NCBI RefSeq assembly: GCF_014698065.1 | Contig: NZ_JACJSI010000006.1 | Location: 106,930 to 170,929 of the forward strand | Source: Nostoc flagelliforme FACHB-838 | Lineage (GTDB): Bacteria > Cyanobacteriota > Cyanobacteriia > Cyanobacteriales > Nostocaceae | Direction: 5' to 3' | Length of the DNA: 64,000 nt | Shown: piece by piece, positions 33,811-41,401 of the stretch | Layout: the number at the start of each line of letters is the position of its first letter | Numbering within the stretch: the stretch's first letter is position 1 | Program-made: the position numbers and the translations under genes | Notes under the pieces: model-generated | Told to the model about the DNA's origin: nothing | What the model saw: only the letters and a program-made list of their open reading frames with translations | Database searches by the model: none

Positions 33811-34407
33811 ATGACTACCCGCAGGGAATTAACTACCATAGTCTTAGCAGGTGGCAAAAGTTCTCGCATGGGTCAGGATAAAGCCCTGATTTCCATTCAA
33901 GGAATGCCGTTGTTACAGCGAGTTTGTAGCATTGCTCAAAGCTGTGCTGATGTTATTTATGTAGTCACTCCCTGGCCAGAACGCTATCAAGATTTGCTTT
34001 TGCCTAGCTGCCAGTTTATTCGGGAAATACCTTTATCTGGAGAACCTCTAGCCCACGGCCCTTTAGTTGGGTTTGCCCAAGGACTAGCCGAAGTGCAAAC
34101 ACAATGGGTGCTACTGCTAGCTTGCGATTTGCCGAGATTGCGGGTTGAGGTGTTGCAAGATTGGGTAACTAGACTTGATAGGGTGGGAGATGATAAGGTC
34201 GCAGCTTTAGCTCATCATCCCAAAGGTTGGGAACCTCTATGTGGTTTCTATCGCCGTCGCTGTTTGCCCCAACTTTTAGAGTTTATCAACCAAGGGGGGC
34301 GATCGTTTCAGCAGTGGCTTCAGCAATATCCTGTAGAAGTTTTGCCTTTACCAGAACTAGAAATGCTGTTTAACTGTAATACACCAGAGGACTTGGCTTT
34401 AAGTTGA
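33811..34407 (+). CDS. mobA: Molybdenum cofactor guanylyltransferase
   Basis: 198 residues from ATG 33811. The frame is open further upstream inside the VOC gene, but the conserved start is MTTRRELTTIVLAGGKSSRMG. It transfers GMP to molybdopterin to make the bis-MGD cofactor of enzymes such as nitrate reductase. Motifs are LAGGKSSRMGQDKALI (GTP binding), LLLACDLPRL (metal Asp), HPKGWEPLCGFYRR and FNCNTPEDL. Length and motifs are complete. It starts just one base after the upstream VOC stop, and the inverted-repeat element begins 38 bp after its stop. Confidence 0.94.
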   Translation: MTTRRELTTIVLAGGKSSRMGQDKALISIQGMPLLQRVCSIAQSCADVIYVVTPWPERYQDLLLPSCQFIREIPLSGEPLAHGPLVGFAQGLAEVQTQWVLLLACDLPRLRVEVLQDWVTRLDRVGDDKVAALAHHPKGWEPLCGFYRRRCLPQLLEFINQGGRSFQQWLQQYPVEVLPLPELEMLFNCNTPEDLALS

Positions 34408-34444
34408 ATTGGGGACTGGGAGTATATGTGGAACTATCTATTGC

Positions 34445-34750
34445 TTAGGGACTTCCAGAAATTAAATTATTCAATTTTGGGAGCGAAGATGATCGTTAGA
34501 TTATTCCTCCCCTGCTTCCCAATACGGTTCGGTTAACAAAGTTATCTGTTGAGGCGAGCAGTTCTTGAGCAGGGGGAGAAGAGAAGCAGGGGAAGAGAAA
34601 TTGCTTAATAATAACTCTCTTGCCTCCCCTGCCTCCCCTGCATCCCCTGCCTCCCCTGCTTATACGAACCGTATTGCCCTGCTTCCCCTGCTCCCCCTGC
34701 TTCCCCTGCTCACCAAAGCGATGAGTATTTTTTTAGTTGGAAGTCCCTTA
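34445..34750 (-). mobile_element. MITE-like element, copy 2 (306 bp), inverted relative to copy 1
   Basis: The end at 34445 (TTAGGGACTTCCAGAAATTA) corresponds to the right end of copy 1. The end at 34750, read inward (TAAGGGACTTCCAACTAAAA), corresponds to its left end. GGTGAGCA(A/G)GGG just inside is also shared. The interior is enlarged by GCAGGGGA-type heptads and by a nested inverted repeat (34521-34675). The outer TAA supplies the stop codon of the GH10-like gene. Confidence 0.7.
34521..34675. repeat. Nested inverted repeat AATACGGTTCG with CCCCTGC heptads
   Basis: AATACGGTTCGGTTAA (34521) faces TATACGAACCGTATT (34661-34675), enclosing about 125 bp mostly of CTGCCTCCC-type heptads. It sits wholly inside the copy 2 element and so is likely a later, nested insertion. 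Confidence 0.6.
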
Positions 34751-36247
34751 CCGAGTGCGACAGAATTTGCGATCGTTATCACTCTGAGGATATTGCCAGG
34801 AATAGGCAAAATGGCTAACTCCCTTTAGCTGGGGGGCAAATTTGCGGAGTGCCTGCATTTGCGCTTCTAGCGATGGACGATTACTAACGGATTCTCCCCA
34901 TTTACCAGCTAAGGCGGGAATAATTTGCGTACCCGGTTTTGCCATACTCAAAACCCGCTGCACTTGCGCCACAATACAACTGACATTACCGCAAGTTCCA
35001 TAAGCCATAGGATGCCATTCTAATGTAGCGGGGAACCGATCCCAAGGTTGCAAACGGGAATCATACCCTTGTCCAACAGTTTGGTTGCCATCAGAGAAAA
35101 AGACCACTCCTGTAGGAATACCTTGCTGTTTTGCTGGGTAACTAGCGATATTAACAAAATCTAGAATTCCTTGCATGGCGTGGGCAACGGCAAGCTGCCA
35201 CAACTCCCATTGTAAAAGCGGCTGTCTATCGGTTGCAGACAGGATTGATTTTTGCCCTGGTGGGAGAATGCGTCCTTGCCAAAGAGGTTCTCCTTCCTGA
35301 GGATAAAGTTTATCAACTTGCGTTACATCTGTGCCAGTAACGAATCCCTTACTCAAAAAGCGGCGAATCAAGTCTAGCCCTTTGTAATTTTGTGCCCGTT
35401 TAAATAAAGCTTCTTGGGTTGCAGGACTAAATAGCCATAAATCTGAAACTTTGGTGGCGATGGAATCACTTCCAGCTTGCCGGGGATAACGCACGTAGTC
35501 TAATAGCAGTCCATCTGGGCGACGGCGCAAAATTTCTTGTACCAATCGGTAGTAGTCGCGTTTTGCTTGCGTGTTGTAAGGGTCAATAAATAGTTGAGAG
35601 CCGTTATCTACCACATATAAACTCGTTTGACCTTTGCCATTACGAGCGATCGCATCTTCTCTGTCTCGTCGCTGGGCGTAAGTATAGCCGAAATTTGTGG
35701 TAAACATCCAGGCGTAGACTTTCAAGCCACGTTGCCGACCTTTTTTAATTGCTGTGGCGAGTATATCAATGTTTTCTGCCCCTGGAGTGCGAATGACAGC
35801 AGGCCAAACCGTCGGGTTAGTTCTTGCTGGCAATAATACCTGCCCGTCGGAAAATACTTCTAAATAAACTTGGTTATAGCCACGGTTAACAATCCGATCC
35901 ATAATTTGATCAATTGTTCCTGGCTGAACGTCACAAGGATACAAGCGCAACCAAATAGCTTGGATTTTTGGCCAAGTGCGAGTACGGCACTCCCGTAATT
36001 CTTGTGCCTGTTTTTGTAATAAATTTTGGTAGCGCGTTTGAGCATCTTGTTTGCCTTTGAGGGCTGACAAACGTAAATTTTCTTTTTCTTGCACAGCCGC
36101 TGATGGTAACTGACAATATTCAGTTACTTGCGCCATTGCTGGTTGGCTGCCAAAGTTGGGGAGCAAGGAACTACTAGTGAAAACAACAGTAAATAAGCGC
36201 CGCCAAAATAATTTTGATTTTGCAACGTTCAAATAACGGTTAAACAT
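34748..36247 (-). CDS. Secreted glycoside-hydrolase-like protein (GH10-like/DUF187 fold)
   Basis: 499 residues from ATG 36247, chosen because MFNRYLNVAKSKLFWRRLFTVVF...PAMAQ then gives an ordinary signal peptide. The frame is open further upstream. A short coiled segment (LRLSALKGKQDAQTRYQNLLQKQAQEL) precedes a TIM-barrel domain with IQAIWLRLYPCD, GYNQVYLEVFSDGQVLLP, GLKVYAWMFTTNFGY, RRPDGLLLDYVRYPRQ and EWHPMAYGTC. This fits the putative glycosyl hydrolase group seen in cyanobacteria. The substrate is unknown and the location is outside the cytoplasm. The stop TAA is the outermost triplet of the inverted-repeat element. Confidence 0.85.
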   Translation of the reverse strand: MFNRYLNVAKSKLFWRRLFTVVFTSSSLLPNFGSQPAMAQVTEYCQLPSAAVQEKENLRLSALKGKQDAQTRYQNLLQKQAQELRECRTRTWPKIQAIWLRLYPCDVQPGTIDQIMDRIVNRGYNQVYLEVFSDGQVLLPARTNPTVWPAVIRTPGAENIDILATAIKKGRQRGLKVYAWMFTTNFGYTYAQRRDREDAIARNGKGQTSLYVVDNGSQLFIDPYNTQAKRDYYRLVQEILRRRPDGLLLDYVRYPRQAGSDSIATKVSDLWLFSPATQEALFKRAQNYKGLDLIRRFLSKGFVTGTDVTQVDKLYPQEGEPLWQGRILPPGQKSILSATDRQPLLQWELWQLAVAHAMQGILDFVNIASYPAKQQGIPTGVVFFSDGNQTVGQGYDSRLQPWDRFPATLEWHPMAYGTCGNVSCIVAQVQRVLSMAKPGTQIIPALAGKWGESVSNRPSLEAQMQALRKFAPQLKGVSHFAYSWQYPQSDNDRKFCRTR

Positions 36248-36392
36248 ACCTATCAGTAGATGCACACTATAACAATTCAAAATTAAAAATTTGTACCCTG
36301 CAAGTTTTTTGCCGACCAATCAGAGGACTGAATGATTGAGGGATGTTGACATAAGCTTACCCTACCGTCAAAAGTTTTCCCCTGTCAATTTG
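36248..36392. other. Upstream region of the GH10-like gene
   Basis: AT-rich, no gene. ATTCAAAATTAAAAATT heptad-like DNA occurs around 36275. Confidence 0.3.
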
Positions 36393-36590
36393 CTACAAAC
36401 TTATGCAAAGGGTTAATTGTAACTTTAAATGATTGATGAAGTCCAGAATTTCTGGCTCAGTGAGTTGTAGACGCGTAGGCGTAGCCCGTCGTAGACATCG
36501 CTTACCATATTTACACTGTAAATATTCCTTTTCCTGCTCTGGAGTCAAATTTAATTGGACTAAATATCTATCGGTTTGAGCTATCAGAAC
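36393..36590 (-). pseudogene. Remnant of a small gene with an extragenic repeat in frame
   Basis: On the minus strand a start-less frame of 65 codons reads VLIAQTDRYLVQLNLTPEQE, KEYLQCKYGK, then RCLRRATPTRLQ, then LTEPEILDFINHLK. The middle block is the translation of the palindromic repeat at 36468-36502, and the flanks look like ordinary helical protein. The expected ATG is GTT, so it is most likely a dead fragment. Confidence 0.4.
36468..36502. repeat. Extragenic repeat (GATGTCTACGACGGGCTACG family), copy in remnant
   Basis: Read on the minus strand: GCGATGTCTACGACGGGCTA followed by CGCCTACGCG. Relatives occur at 37653-37680 (inside a gene), 40609-40646 and, diverged, at about 18076-18102. 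Confidence 0.75.
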
Positions 36591-36782
36591 TTAATGCAGT
36601 TCTAGCGTCATTGTATTAGTTGATATTTTTATCGGCTCTTGATTTAAATTTTGAATACAGTTAATTTTTCAATTTACTTTTACCCTAGAGTTTGCCTGTC
36701 AATTTCACTATGTCCGTCCCAACTAATGCCTATAGCTCAATAAGCAACTGGATTATGAAAATGACAAAATTTTGTGAATCTA

Positions 36783-37502
36783 TTACAAACTTTCTGGCTC
36801 AACACCTAGCGCTCTTAACCTTTCTGTTAACATTTTGACTTGTTGTTCTGTTTCCACACGTCGCTGTTCTTCAAAAGCTGTGCGTTCTTCCGCTTCCCTG
36901 ATACGTTCTTCTGGTGTTAGCAATCTTTGCCCTTCTTTGTCATACCAGTACAGCCATTCCCGAACTATACCTTGATAAATTCCTCGTTCTTTACCAATCC
37001 CTAAACCAATTTCTGGTATCCAAACGGGATTTCCTGACATTAAAATATATTCCCCATCAACTAGACGATACACTTCCAAAGGTGTCTTTTTACGCCGAAG
37101 AGGACTATATACAATGTAGTATAAAATTCCTAATTCTTTAGCATAAAATTCTTTCTTGGTGCTATATTCTTCCCGATATATTTGAGAAACAACTTCTAGT
37201 GCTAAAGTTGGCAGCTTCTTTTCTTCCCACAGCACATAACTCAGGCGTAAGTCCTCATCAATAAAGCGTTTAACTCCTAAGCTGAGAAACCCATCAGGGA
37301 CAATAGCTGGTTTGTCCGGGTCATAATAAATACCCATGTCAACACCAAAAAACCAATCCCAGCGATCGCACCAAACCAAAGCCAGTATCGTTTTCAGTAA
37401 GCCGGGAATTAAATTTTGTAGTTCATTATCCACAGCGGTATCATCTGAGTCGGGTAATTCTTCGGAAGATGGCAAACAATGTAACGGATTGTAGTTTAAC
37501 AT
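36783..37502 (-). CDS. Uma2-family putative endonuclease
   Basis: 239 residues from ATG 37502 (MLNYNPLHCLPSSEELPDSD), the usual start in Nostoc relatives. The frame extends upstream without support. Uma2 proteins carry a restriction-endonuclease-like (PD-(D/E)XK) core and are vastly expanded in cyanobacteria. Visible here are FFGVDMGIYYDPDKPAIVPDGFL and LPTLALEVVSQIY (the E-V-x-S strand and helix), with KKEFYAKELGILYYIVYSP after it. The C-terminus is a charged coiled coil (EERIREAEERTAFEEQRRVETEQQ). Biological role is unsettled. Divergent from the Rpn-type gene. Confidence 0.88.
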   Translation of the reverse strand: MLNYNPLHCLPSSEELPDSDDTAVDNELQNLIPGLLKTILALVWCDRWDWFFGVDMGIYYDPDKPAIVPDGFLSLGVKRFIDEDLRLSYVLWEEKKLPTLALEVVSQIYREEYSTKKEFYAKELGILYYIVYSPLRRKKTPLEVYRLVDGEYILMSGNPVWIPEIGLGIGKERGIYQGIVREWLYWYDKEGQRLLTPEERIREAEERTAFEEQRRVETEQQVKMLTERLRALGVEPESL

Positions 37503-37637
37503 AAGCAGTTTTACCAAATCTGATTGTACCTTGATTGTAAGAAATGTATCGATAATTAAGGAAGTATATAAAGACAAAATTATTGTGGATTACTGGATGC
37601 ACATAAGTGTGGCGAAAATGAACCTCTTGGATAAATT

Positions 37638-38612
37638 ATGACCAATATTGATGATGTCTACGACGGGCTACACCTACGCGCTAATTTTGATAGCCCTTGG
37701 AAAGAAATTATAGAAGCTTATTTTCCCCAAGCAATGCATTTCTTTTTTCCAGAAACTTCTGCATTAATTGATTGGGAACGTCCCTACGAATTTATAAATA
37801 AAGAATTTCAACAAATAGCTCGTGAAGCTGAACAGCGTAAGAGATATGCCGATCAATTAGTTAAAGTTTGGCAAACCCAAGGGGAAGAACTGTGGTTATT
37901 AATCCATGTTGAAATTCAGGGACAAAAAGAAGATAACTTTAGTAAGCGGATGTTTACCTACAATTTTCGCATATTTGACCGCTTTGATCGACTAGCAATA
38001 AGTCTTGGAATTCTCTGCGATCCAAACCGCGAATGGCGGCCAAGCAATTACAGTTACAATTATCCCAATACTCGCTTAGTTTTTGAATTTGGCAGTATTA
38101 AACTTTTAGATTACGAAAATAGATTTCATGAGTTAGAAAATAGCGATAATCCATTTGCAACTGTCGTCATGGCGCATTTGAAAACGCAGCAAACGCGATC
38201 ATCACCCGAACAACGCAAAATATGGAAATTTAGCTTAATTCGCAGACTATATGATTTGGGGTTAGGAGAGCAGGATATTCGTAATCTGTATCGATTTATC
38301 GATTGGGTTATGATATTACCAAAGGCATTGGAAAATCAGTTTTGGGAAGAGTTTAAACAATTTGAGCAGGAGCGGACTATGAGATATGTAACTACAGGTG
38401 AGCGCATCGGCTACGAGCGCGGAAAACAAGAAGGTGAACAACAGCTTATTTTAAGGTTACTACAAAGACAAGTGGGAGAATTATCACTAGAATTGCAAGA
38501 GCGCATCAAATCTCTTTCTTTAAATCAATTAGAAACCCTTGGCGAAGCTTTGTTAGATTTTACTGCTATGGAAGATTTGCTTAACTGGTTGCAAACAAAT
38601 CAATCAGCTTAA
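37638..38612 (+). CDS. Rpn-type PD-(D/E)XK nuclease/transposase-like protein with DUF4351
   Basis: A 324-residue protein. The N-terminal nuclease-like part has DSPWKEIIEAYFPQAMHFFFPE, KRYADQLVKVW and ELWLLIHVEIQGQ (the catalytic D...E-x-Q pattern). The C-terminal helical DUF4351 module reads LLQRQVGELSLELQERIKSL and ends LEDLLNWL-like. Members are linked to recombination or transposition and are common in cyanobacteria. Oddly, residues 6-15 (DVYDGLHLRA) are encoded by an extragenic palindromic repeat inserted in frame between MTNID and NFDSPW. The start ATG at 37638 precedes that insertion. Confidence 0.85.
   Translation: MTNIDDVYDGLHLRANFDSPWKEIIEAYFPQAMHFFFPETSALIDWERPYEFINKEFQQIAREAEQRKRYADQLVKVWQTQGEELWLLIHVEIQGQKEDNFSKRMFTYNFRIFDRFDRLAISLGILCDPNREWRPSNYSYNYPNTRLVFEFGSIKLLDYENRFHELENSDNPFATVVMAHLKTQQTRSSPEQRKIWKFSLIRRLYDLGLGEQDIRNLYRFIDWVMILPKALENQFWEEFKQFEQERTMRYVTTGERIGYERGKQEGEQQLILRLLQRQVGELSLELQERIKSLSLNQLETLGEALLDFTAMEDLLNWLQTNQSA
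37653..37680. repeat. Extragenic repeat inside the Rpn-type gene
   Basis: GATGTCTACGACGGGCTACA then CCTACGCG matches the repeat at 36468-36502 with one mismatch over 28 bp. It is in frame and adds about ten residues to the protein N-terminus. Confidence 0.8.
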
Positions 38613-38730
38613 AATCTATTTTTATTAAAAATATAAAAAATACATCTACTCACTTGGCGAGAGAGGATTTTTTTAACTCAGTTCAATAATTTTTTACCTT
38701 ACTGAATAAAAAGTTACGAGTGAGTAACAA

Positions 38731-38757
38731 AAAGGGCAGGTATAAAACCCGCCCTTA
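38731..38757 (-). terminator. Terminator of ndhD
   Basis: On the minus strand TAAGGGCGGGTTTTATACCTG then CCCTTTTTG forms a stem (AAGGGCgGG/CCtGCCCTT) ending in a T run. It lies 40-60 bp past the ndhD stop. Confidence 0.7.
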
Positions 38758-38794
38758 AAGCAATCAATATTTAAACTAAACTAGCGATCGCAAC

Positions 38795-40375
38795 TTAATT
38801 AGCAATTTTGGGCGCACTCAAAGAAACCTTTAGTGTGTCGTCTTTTTGCTGTGCTAATGTTGGCACGGAATCACGCAATCTTGCCGTCAATTGTACAGTT
38901 GTCGCGTCATACATCTGAGTCAGCAATTTTGGATAGAAACCAATACCAATAATTGGAATTAACAAACAAGCGATGATAAATACTTCACGGGGTTCAGCAT
39001 CTATCAAAGCTTGGTGAGAAACTAATTCCTTGTTCTCTTCTCCGTAGAAAATTTCTCGTAACATCGACAGCAGATAAATCGGAGTTAAAATTACTCCCAC
39101 TGCCATCAAGAATACAACAATGACTTTGAAGGTAGAACTATAAGCATCGCTAGTAGCAAAGCCGACAAATACCATTAATTCTGCCACGAAACCGCTCATC
39201 CCTGGCAGTGCCAAAGAAGCCATTGAACAGGTGGTGAACATGGCGAAAATCTTCGGCATTCTCTTAGCAACACCACCCATTTCATCCAACATCAGGGTGT
39301 GTGTGCGATCGTAAGTTGCGCCAACCAGGAAGAATAAACTCGCCCCAATTAACCCGTGGGAAACCATTTGCAACACTGCTCCACTCAATCCCAAATCGGT
39401 GAAGGAGGCAATACCAATCATCACAAAGCCCATGTGAGAAATTGAGGAGTAGGCAATTTTTCGCTTCAGATTGCGCTGGGCAAAGGATGTCAAGGCAGCG
39501 TAGATGATATTAACTACCCCCAAAACTACCAACACTGGTGCAAAAAGAGCGTGGGCATCGGGGAGCATTTGAGCATTCATCCGAATTAAGGCGTAACCAC
39601 CCATTTTCAGAAGAATACCCGCCAATAACATATGTACAGGTGCTGTAGCTTCACCGTGGGCATCAGGTAGCCAGGTGTGCAAGGGAATAATCGGCAACTT
39701 GACGGCGTAGGCAATCAGGAAGCCAGCATAGACGGCAAGTTGGAAATTGAGGGCGAAGTCTTTTAAGCCGAGCGATCGCATGTCAAACGTCACCGTATCG
39801 CCGTAAAATCCCATTGTCAGGGCAGACAGCAAAATAAACAGCGAACCGCCTGCTGTGTATAAAATAAATTTAGTCGCTGCATACTGCCGTCTTTTGCCTC
39901 CCCAAATCGACAGCAGAAAGTATATCGGTACTAGTTCCAGTTCCCACACCAGGAAAAATAACAGCATATCCTGGACAGCGAACACGGCAATCTGACCGCC
40001 ATACATCGCCAAAATCAAGAAGTAAAATAGCTTCGGCTTGAAGGTAACAGGCCAAGCTGCTAAAATCGCCAGCGTGGTAATGAATCCAGTCAAAATAATT
40101 AGGGGCATAGATAAGCCATCTGCCCCTACTGACCAATTCAAATCTAGTTGGGGTACCCAGGGGTAACTCTCGACCAACTGCAAATCTGGATTGGAGAAAT
40201 CATACCCAGTATAAAAAGCATAAACAATTAGTGCAAAATCGATCAGCCCTACGATGAGGGAGTACCAGCGCACTGTTTTGCCTTCTTTATCTGGGATGAC
40301 GGGAATCAGTAGTGAAGCGGCTATCGGCAACAGAATAATCGTCGTCAGCCACGGAAAATTAGCTGTATTCATCAC
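38795..40375 (-). CDS. ndhD: NAD(P)H-quinone oxidoreductase chain 4 (NdhD)
   Basis: A 526-residue proton-pumping membrane subunit of the cyanobacterial NDH-1 complex, a homologue of NuoM/ND4. About 14 hydrophobic helices are visible. The conserved charged residues of the antiporter-like fold are present: Glu in [14 protein letters not shown], Lys in [19 protein letters not shown], and [17 protein letters not shown]. Length is usual for the NDH-1L form. Respiration and PSI cyclic flow use this subunit. In many cyanobacteria ndhF lies directly upstream. Here about 5 kb of accessory genes separate them. Confidence 0.96.
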   Translation of the reverse strand: MMNTANFPWLTTIILLPIAASLLIPVIPDKEGKTVRWYSLIVGLIDFALIVYAFYTGYDFSNPDLQLVESYPWVPQLDLNWSVGADGLSMPLIILTGFITTLAILAAWPVTFKPKLFYFLILAMYGGQIAVFAVQDMLLFFLVWELELVPIYFLLSIWGGKRRQYAATKFILYTAGGSLFILLSALTMGFYGDTVTFDMRSLGLKDFALNFQLAVYAGFLIAYAVKLPIIPLHTWLPDAHGEATAPVHMLLAGILLKMGGYALIRMNAQMLPDAHALFAPVLVVLGVVNIIYAALTSFAQRNLKRKIAYSSISHMGFVMIGIASFTDLGLSGAVLQMVSHGLIGASLFFLVGATYDRTHTLMLDEMGGVAKRMPKIFAMFTTCSMASLALPGMSGFVAELMVFVGFATSDAYSSTFKVIVVFLMAVGVILTPIYLLSMLREIFYGEENKELVSHQALIDAEPREVFIIACLLIPIIGIGFYPKLLTQMYDATTVQLTARLRDSVPTLAQQKDDTLKVSLSAPKIAN

Positions 40376-40731
40376 AATTCGTCTGCTATCAAAATCATGT
40401 TTGGCAAAAAGTCACTAGTTATTAAGTAACAGCTTTTTGGGGATTTCGTCTTCCTCGTTAGGTTGATTTAATTAAATTGGCAATCCCCGATTTTTTCTCT
40501 TGGGAGTTTTGTTTGACACTTTGGGTGTGCGGAATGTGGGTTGTGATACTCCCAGTGAAGTCAAAAATTTACCCTCAAAAAGCCGATAAAATTATAGTTT
40601 AGTAGTGCGATGTCTACGACAAGCCGCTCCGCGTCTACGCGTAGTCCAACCCTAAAAATACAAAATGCTGTTTGGTGGTTGTTGAAAAAAGCGATTTGGT
40701 ACAAAAAAGCATAACAGGAGAACTAAGCATA
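40376..40731. other. Intergenic region with extragenic repeat
   Basis: The ndhD promoter region. GGGGATT (40439) could pair with AATCCCC (40482-40488) before GATTTTTTC. At 40609-40646 GATGTCTACGACAAGCCGCT then CCGCGTCTACGCG belongs to the same repeat family as 36468. No gene was seen. Confidence 0.5.
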
Positions 40732-40989
40732 ATGATAATCGCACAAATTGAAAGTCAAATTCGTTATGTCACCAACATAAATGGAGAAACAACAGATGTA
40801 CTCGTCCCTGTAGAACTTTGGCAACAGCTTATAAGTTCCATAAATTCTGATAACGTCAGTGGTTTAGCTTGGATTGATGAACAAGAGCCAAAAGCACAAA
40901 TATTAGCCGATTTGCAAGAGTCAGTGCGACAAGCAGCAGCAGGACAAACTTTCCCCGCTTCAGAGCTTTGGGACGATATCGAAGCCTAG
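40732..40989 (+). CDS. Antitoxin of a RelE/ParE-type module
   Basis: 85 residues from ATG 40732, with AGGAG upstream. An earlier open stretch to 40672 lacks support. The N-terminal half (SQIRYVTNINGETTDVLVPVELWQQLI) looks like a PHD/RelB-like strand-helix unit. The C-terminal half (ILADLQESVRQAAAGQTFPASELWDDIEA) is the typical toxin-wrapping tail seen before cyanobacterial RelE-like genes. The toxin gene starts four bases after its stop, so the two form a classic bicistronic module. It is the first gene of the island between ndhD and ndhF. Confidence 0.78.
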   Translation: MIIAQIESQIRYVTNINGETTDVLVPVELWQQLISSINSDNVSGLAWIDEQEPKAQILADLQESVRQAAAGQTFPASELWDDIEA

Positions 40990-40993
40990 ATTT

Positions 40994-41320
40994 ATGTCAG
41001 AAGTTCGCTTTACATCTCCCTTCAAACGCCGTCTCAAAACTCTGACTAAACGCTATCGGCAAATTCAAATTGACATTCAACCCATTATCGATCAGCTACA
41101 GGCTGGGAATTTTATCGGCGATCAAATTTCTGGGATAGACTTGACCGTTTTTAAAGTTAGAGCAAAAAACAGTGATATCCCGACGGGTAAAAGTGGTGGA
41201 TATCGGGTGATCTATCAGCTTGTCTCACCTGAATGCGTCTTACTTCTACTCATCTATGCAAAATCGGATCAGGCAGATGTGAGCTTAGAGGAGATTGAAG
41301 ATGCAATTAAAAAGACATAG
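40994..41320 (+). CDS. RelE/ParE-family toxin
   Basis: A 108-residue basic protein of the RelE/ParE fold: VRFTSPFKRRLKTLTKRYRQIQIDIQPIIDQL at the start, the central GKSGGYRVIYQL strand with the conserved Arg, and LLLIYAKSDQADVS near the end. RelE members cleave mRNA on ribosomes and ParE members poison gyrase. The sequence does not decide between them. Full length with no interruption, so likely functional, kept in check by the antitoxin encoded immediately upstream. Confidence 0.85.
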   Translation: MSEVRFTSPFKRRLKTLTKRYRQIQIDIQPIIDQLQAGNFIGDQISGIDLTVFKVRAKNSDIPTGKSGGYRVIYQLVSPECVLLLLIYAKSDQADVSLEEIEDAIKKT

Positions 41321-41401
41321 CCATACATAGATAAAGCGCGATCGCCCGCGATCGCATATCATTTATCTACTGTGTAGTCTGTCTCCCATAGCAATAACTT
41401 C

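Noticed and set aside
34565..34828. 87-residue frame rich in ASP/LLP repeats
   Set aside because: It is a translation of intergenic CCCCTGC heptads inside the inverted-repeat element.
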